25,907 nucleotides of DNA. Origin: a virus. Positions 16,901 through 22,900 of this stretch are shown here, in pieces (position 1 is the first letter of the stretch; each line of letters begins with the position of its first letter). The position numbers were made by a program, and so were the translations under genes. Location: IMG/VR virus record IMGVR_UViG_3300036770_001219, positions 1 through 25,907 of that record, one strand, 5' to 3'. The notes below the pieces were generated by a model. That model was not told where the DNA came from, did no database searches, and was given only the letters and a program-made list of their open reading frames with translations.

Positions 16901-19900
16901 GATAGATATAATTTTATATTCTCTACCTGCTGTAATATCAGTTGCTGATAAGGTTTCTGTTTGAGTATAATTAGGCGAACCTACTATAATTACAGAATTA
17001 GTTGCATCAACGCTGTATCCAAACGATTCAAAAGGTAATAAATCTGATTCAAGTTTTTCAGATAAAAGATAAGTTTGATCTTTTCGTTGAAAAACATAAA
17101 CTTGTCCGGGGTAACCCTGTGTAGTAGAAAAAACAGTAGTTCCTCTATCAAATGTAGTCCCTGTGTCAAACCTTGCGTAAATCTTATAAGAAGAGTTTTT
17201 TGCGCCCACTACTATTTTTTCTGTAGCGGCTGTAATTGAAACTGAGGATCCGAAGAATTCGTTTGAATTTCTTTCATAACTTTCTAATTTTTGTTTTAAT
17301 CTATATTCTAAATTAGAAAATCCGTTAGTTTCAAAAATATAAACTGCTCCTTGATTTACTAAATTAACATCGGCTTCGGGACTAGATGCAACTATTGTTG
17401 TTCCAGTAGAATCTATATCCAGAGCATAACCGAACTGATCTCCCGAGCTTATCATTTCTAACAATCCAGTATCGTTTATATCTTCTAAAGTATCAGTTGT
17501 TATTACTTGTTTTAAAGTGTATCTTTGATATTGATCTCTCTGATAGATATAAATTTTTCCTGTCGGAGTTCCGGTGCTATCGCCTACCGAAATCCACGGA
17601 TCTCCGGCAGTATCTTCGCCCTGACTTGAAAAAATAATACTCGAATCAATAACATCTTCTCTTGGATCGATTAATTTATAATACCCGCCGTTGTTTCGTA
17701 CAACATCGCCTTCGAAATACGTTATTTCAGATTTCCAGTCTCCTTTGAAATTTGCAAAATATTGCCCGTCGCTGTTAGGAGATCCAACAACTAAAATACT
17801 TCCATCTCTATTCATAGCTAGAGTCGAACCGAATTTATCTCCTGACTTTGTTAATGCAGAGATATCTTCCGGAGACAACAATCCAGATGTAAGTGTTGAT
17901 CCGTCATCATCTAAGAAAATATTTTTAGGTAAAGATGATTCTGTGCTGACTGGATCGACACGTGTCCAAGTGCCGGTAACATCGCCTTCTACACTTATTG
18001 TGCTACTATCACCTAACACATCGACCTGTGCCTGCCATAGCTTATTATCCCACCAAACAATTGTACCGGAAGGATAGAATGTTGACGAATTATACTTTCC
18101 AGCATAATTTGTATCAACCAAATGAGACCACTCTGTTCCATTATATGTATACAGATATACCCTGCCTCTATCATTGGCTGCGCCTGGGGCGGATACAGCC
18201 ATATAATAAAGATTACCAGATTTACTAATTTTTATTTCGTGCCCGAATAATTCTTCTAGATCAGGAACAGGACTTATAATTGTTTTGTCATGTAACCACT
18301 GTTGATCGATCCATTCGTAAATTTGAATGCATCCTTGCTGAAAATACCCGTTTCCTCTACCTATGGAATTTGCTTCTATTAAAGAACAAGGTTCCCATCG
18401 ATCAGAATAAACATCAATAGTACTTCCATCGCCGACAATATCTTCTGTGGCTTTCCACAATCTATTACCGTATCGAACTATTTCGCCTAGGAAATATTGT
18501 CCGGAAGGATCATAGTCTCCTCTAAAATTAGATTTAATCCCGCTAGCCCTTGGCGCTCCAACAATTAACCATTTTCCGTCGGGGCTTATAGCTAAACTTT
18601 CTCCGAATGAATTATTCATTAAATTAATAACAGAATCTTCTGGAGCGATTATATGTCTTAAATTTAATTTATCTAAAGATTCTTTGTAAGACATAACGAA
18701 ATTAGATCTCGGCATACTTGCAAAAATCTGAGATAGCATGTCTGCATATAAAACTCGATAACCTGTATTTTTCGGATCAGGTATGCCGTATTCTATCAAA
18801 GATTTATCTGTATACTGATTAGTTTTTTCAATAACTTCCCATCTGTTATTGGCGTCTTTTTCTATCCATAATTTAGAATTATTTTTTAGAAGGGCAGTTT
18901 GTTGTAAATTTAAATCCTGATATGAAGAAAATTTTGATTCAGTTAATTCATAAACAAAATTAAATGTGCTTTCATCAAATTCGGGATCCTGTGTACCAGA
19001 CGGAACTTCTACTACGACCGTTAATGATGTTTTAGAAATTATCTTAAAGAATCCTGTAAGATTTGGTATATCTTTCAAACCAATTATTTCGTTGACTTCA
19101 TACCTGTGTGGTCTATTAAAAGAAATGGTTATTAAATTATCTTCTTTAATTACATTTTCTACAATTAATAATAAAGATTTATTAAATCTCAATACTGTCC
19201 AGTTATTAGAATTATCAAAGGTTATCCAAATATGATCATTTTCTAATAATTGATTTATATCGAAATTAATTAGATCATCTCGAGATTTTAAAACAAATTC
19301 AACCTGATCCAATCTTACAAATCCCGCCGATCTATTTAGATCATCGTAGTATTTTGTAGGATTAACATTAACTGTAAAAGGAGTAGGAATAATAGAGAAT
19401 TTTGTAGGATCTACTCTAAAATACTGATCGACTACAGCACCAGTCTGTTGAACATCAGTGACTATTAAAGGCTGAGGATTAATTTGTAATCTGTCTTTCG
19501 GAACGTTAAATTCTAATTCGGTTATTTGCCCTGTTCCGCCAAATTTCCCTGTTCTAAAAGCCCATTCTTCTTTTAAAACTATACTGTCATCATTTGTTTT
19601 GCTTGTTTTATCAAAAACTTTTATAATAGAATTAGCTGTACCTTTTTCTCTTATAAATCCCTGATATAGTTTAAACTGTATTACTTCATCTTCAGCAAGA
19701 CTTTGTAAATACTCCCGAGATTGATATCCGATAATATGTCTACCTAATTCTCGCTGGCTTTCTCCTATAGCATCTGCATCAAGATCATAATAGTCTTCAA
19801 ATTGATTGATTCGATAATCAAAATTAGTAACTAATTTTCTTTCTGGTGTTGTATCTAATTTACTCCAGTTATCGTCGATAAACGATTCCGAACCATCTTG

Positions 19901-22900
19901 ATTTATTTTGCTTACCCAGTTATAACTCTTATAAGAAACAATATCGCCCAACTTGTAATCAACAAAGGGCTGCCATATTTGTATATCAACATTGTCAAAA
20001 ATAAATCCAGGACTTGTATAATCACCATCCCAGTCAGTGGTTCTGAACCCTCTACTTTTGATTCTTTCTTGACGATAACCTGTAGTTTTATCGTAGATAA
20101 CGTCGTTGAAAACTGTCCTATCATCAAAAACTGTTACGTGTTCTTTCAACACTAAAAACATTTTTAAAAAGTAAATGCCTTCGTTGGTGTTAGTTGTAGA
20201 AATTTGGAATGATTGAAAATCTCTTAGCACGTCAAGAAATTCAATAGACAGCGGAGTTCCGTCTGATTTGTAAATGTTGTATTCGTAAAAACTATCTAAT
20301 AAATTATCAACCACGCCAACAGGAATTGAAACTTTTATTTTTTCTGCCGACGGGCTCAGAGACAATAAAGCACCTATTTCCCAACTCTGCTTTGTCCAAA
20401 ACATGAATTCTTTAGCAGCGGTAAACCAATCTCTTGCAACCCCGGCCTGTGTGTCATATCCGTCAAACACAAATCCTTGACCAATTAAAAATTGTTCGTA
20501 CCCTAGTAAAAAATCTACTACTGATTGTATTGAGGTTAATACTGTTCCGTACACTAATTGTCTAACCTGCAACCTATTAAAATTTCTACGTTTAAAAGCT
20601 TCAACGCCTCCAACTGTCGGCAGTTTAGAAAGTTTTTGCCAATTAGATGTTTGAAATTCAGTGCCGCTTGTATGGCTTCTTATGCTTCTGTAAAAGACAT
20701 TATTAAATCTTACAACTACTCCATTTCCATAAAATTTATCAGAGGTCCAATCAAAAAATGTTTCGCTGACGCCACCGACTGCCACAAGAGGATCAGTTTG
20801 GCTCGGCACAGCTTCATAGTAATTGAAGAAAGAATCTAATTGATCGTAACCATTTATTTTCCATCCTCTATCAGTCTTTTCTAAAACCACACCACTGTAA
20901 GTAAGGCTCATTGTTGGGCTACTTACATTAAAGATGATGTTATAATTCTCTGGGGGGACAAAAATACTTCCTGAAGTAGAACTTGGATTCTTACTATCTA
21001 AAATATATTTTTGATTTTTTTGATCGACAAATCCTGATAATCTTGTTGTTATTGCAACGTTTATATTTTTTAATTTAGTTTCTAAAACTGTTTTATCTAA
21101 TCCTTTACTCTTTAAGTAATCCATTACATAGATAATCAAACCAGAAGTTAAATTTTGTCCAGTACTTGGGATCGTGATATCATCGATCGTAGAAAAGTAC
21201 GATGAATTTTTGCTAACTGTTTGGCCTAATTTATTAATTGTTGTAACGAAATTATCTAAATTATCTGTAATATATTCGAAAGGTTTAAGTAAACATAGTG
21301 CAATTATTACAGAGTACGGAAACTCAGAACTAGATCTCCAGGCATATTCAACCGGAGCGATATCACCTGGTTTAAAATCTCCTTTATTATTAATTAGAGT
21401 AAAGTTATTGGCCAGACTTGAATCTAAAGGACTTAATAATTTTCCGTCACCATCAACAGGTAAATGGTCTAATAAGGTGGGTCTTTTATATCTATCGTAT
21501 GTTCCGGCTTTTTCACCTTGTCTAATAATTCCGTCTCTCAGATCTTCCCAAAGTAATAAATTTCCCGAAGTGTAAGGGGCTGGACCGTATTGTGTTTCCC
21601 ACCATGTTGGTTGTTCACTAAATCCTAGCATTTCCCATGGACAGCGATGTGGTCGATCTGTGTCATAAAACCATTGATAGACTCCTCTCCAAAATCCAGG
21701 AAGAGCAACCGTGCCGTCCTGGTCTGTCATATTTGAGTATGTATAAGTGAAACTATTTTCGCTATCAAAATATTGATTGGTTATAAAATCAATATTTGTA
21801 TCCGCCAACCATCTTAAAAATTCCCTATTTAAAATAGGATCAACTTGATTTTTGTTATAGAAACCAGTATTGTAATATCCGCCTAGCGTCTTATCTATAT
21901 CAAACACTGTCGAATCATATTCTTTTTTAATGTTGTTGTAAATTCTATTTTCTAATTCTAATAATACGTCATCTCTAAAATCTCCAAACGATATCGTTAT
22001 ACTTCCATCGTGTCCTTGGATGACTGTTTTAGGTTCGACATATGTGTCATCTATAAATTTTTGTGGCAAATATTTTTTATACAATCCTAATTTAGTAGGT
22101 GTAGGAGGAATATGATTATTTGCCGTTGATACATATTCTCTAATTTGTATTAGATCTCCTTCGTTTAAATTTCTAAGGATTCGAACAAATCCAAAATTAG
22201 AATCAAACGAATAATCTTTATTAGCAATTAATTGTAAATCATTAATATAAACATAGACAGCACGTCGGCTAGGTGTGGTTAAATCAAATTTTTCAGATAA
22301 CGCAAAGGTGTTGATACCCGTGTCTTCGACTTCATAATCAATTTTTGTGTATGCTCCCGAACCTGCCATATCGGAATCAGAAAAAGGATTTGAAGATTTT
22401 TTCGATTTACTTAATTCATTTAAAATCTCATCTACAAGATCCGAAATATTTTGATTAAAAAATAACTTTGTAGCTAAATCAATAAAATTGTTTTTAAAAT
22501 CGCTATATTGTTTTTTAGCGTACTGTAAAGATTTTATTACATTAATTTCTTTATCACAAAGCAGTAATACCGCCAACGGCGATACTCCGGAATGTTTTAC
22601 TATTCTTGATGCTAGAGACTGAAAACCATTTATATCTCTTACATTACTATCGCCCGGTATGTTTCCTGAAAAATTTTCAAAAAATTCTAATCCAGAAATA
22701 AGATGATCGGATGCTGTTCCGTAGGTAAAACTTTCAAGATTTTGATTGAGAGGATTTTTTTCTAATCCTATTGGAATTTCATAAAAGCCTCTATCCGGTG
22801 GGACCGAACAAAATATTTTTATATAAACTACATCATTTTTGTTTAGAGGGTTTACAAATGTAAATTTGTTATTATTTCTAGAATATTCTTTGAAATATTT

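Larger units (their letters stand above)
16742..18610 (-). repeat. FG-GAP beta-propeller region of the giant protein, six visible blades (residues ~2178-2797)
   Basis: Six blades carry the Phe-Gly start and most carry the Gly-Ala/Ser-Pro strand end of FG-GAP (integrin-alpha-type) repeats: FGESLAI..VGAP (2178), FGHEIKI..VSAP (2298), FGSTLAM..VGSP (2436), FGYALDI..ASSP (2569), FGSSVSI..VGAK (2629) and FGYSVDA..VGSP (2706). Closing strands such as GRVYLY, GKIYIY, GAVYIF and GQVYVF follow. Blade-to-blade distance is 60 to 77 where nothing is inserted and 120 to 138 where a CBM5/12-like module is present. Integrin propellers have seven blades; I see six, so the ring may close with an unmarked strand set or be atypical. 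No classic DxDxDG calcium loop is obvious. Confidence 0.75.

Noticed and set aside
19912-20127. Minus-strand 71-codon frame inside the giant gene
   Set aside because: It overlaps the giant gene in another frame; the giant frame there carries conserved module 3 and is the real one. No separate start signal is visible.
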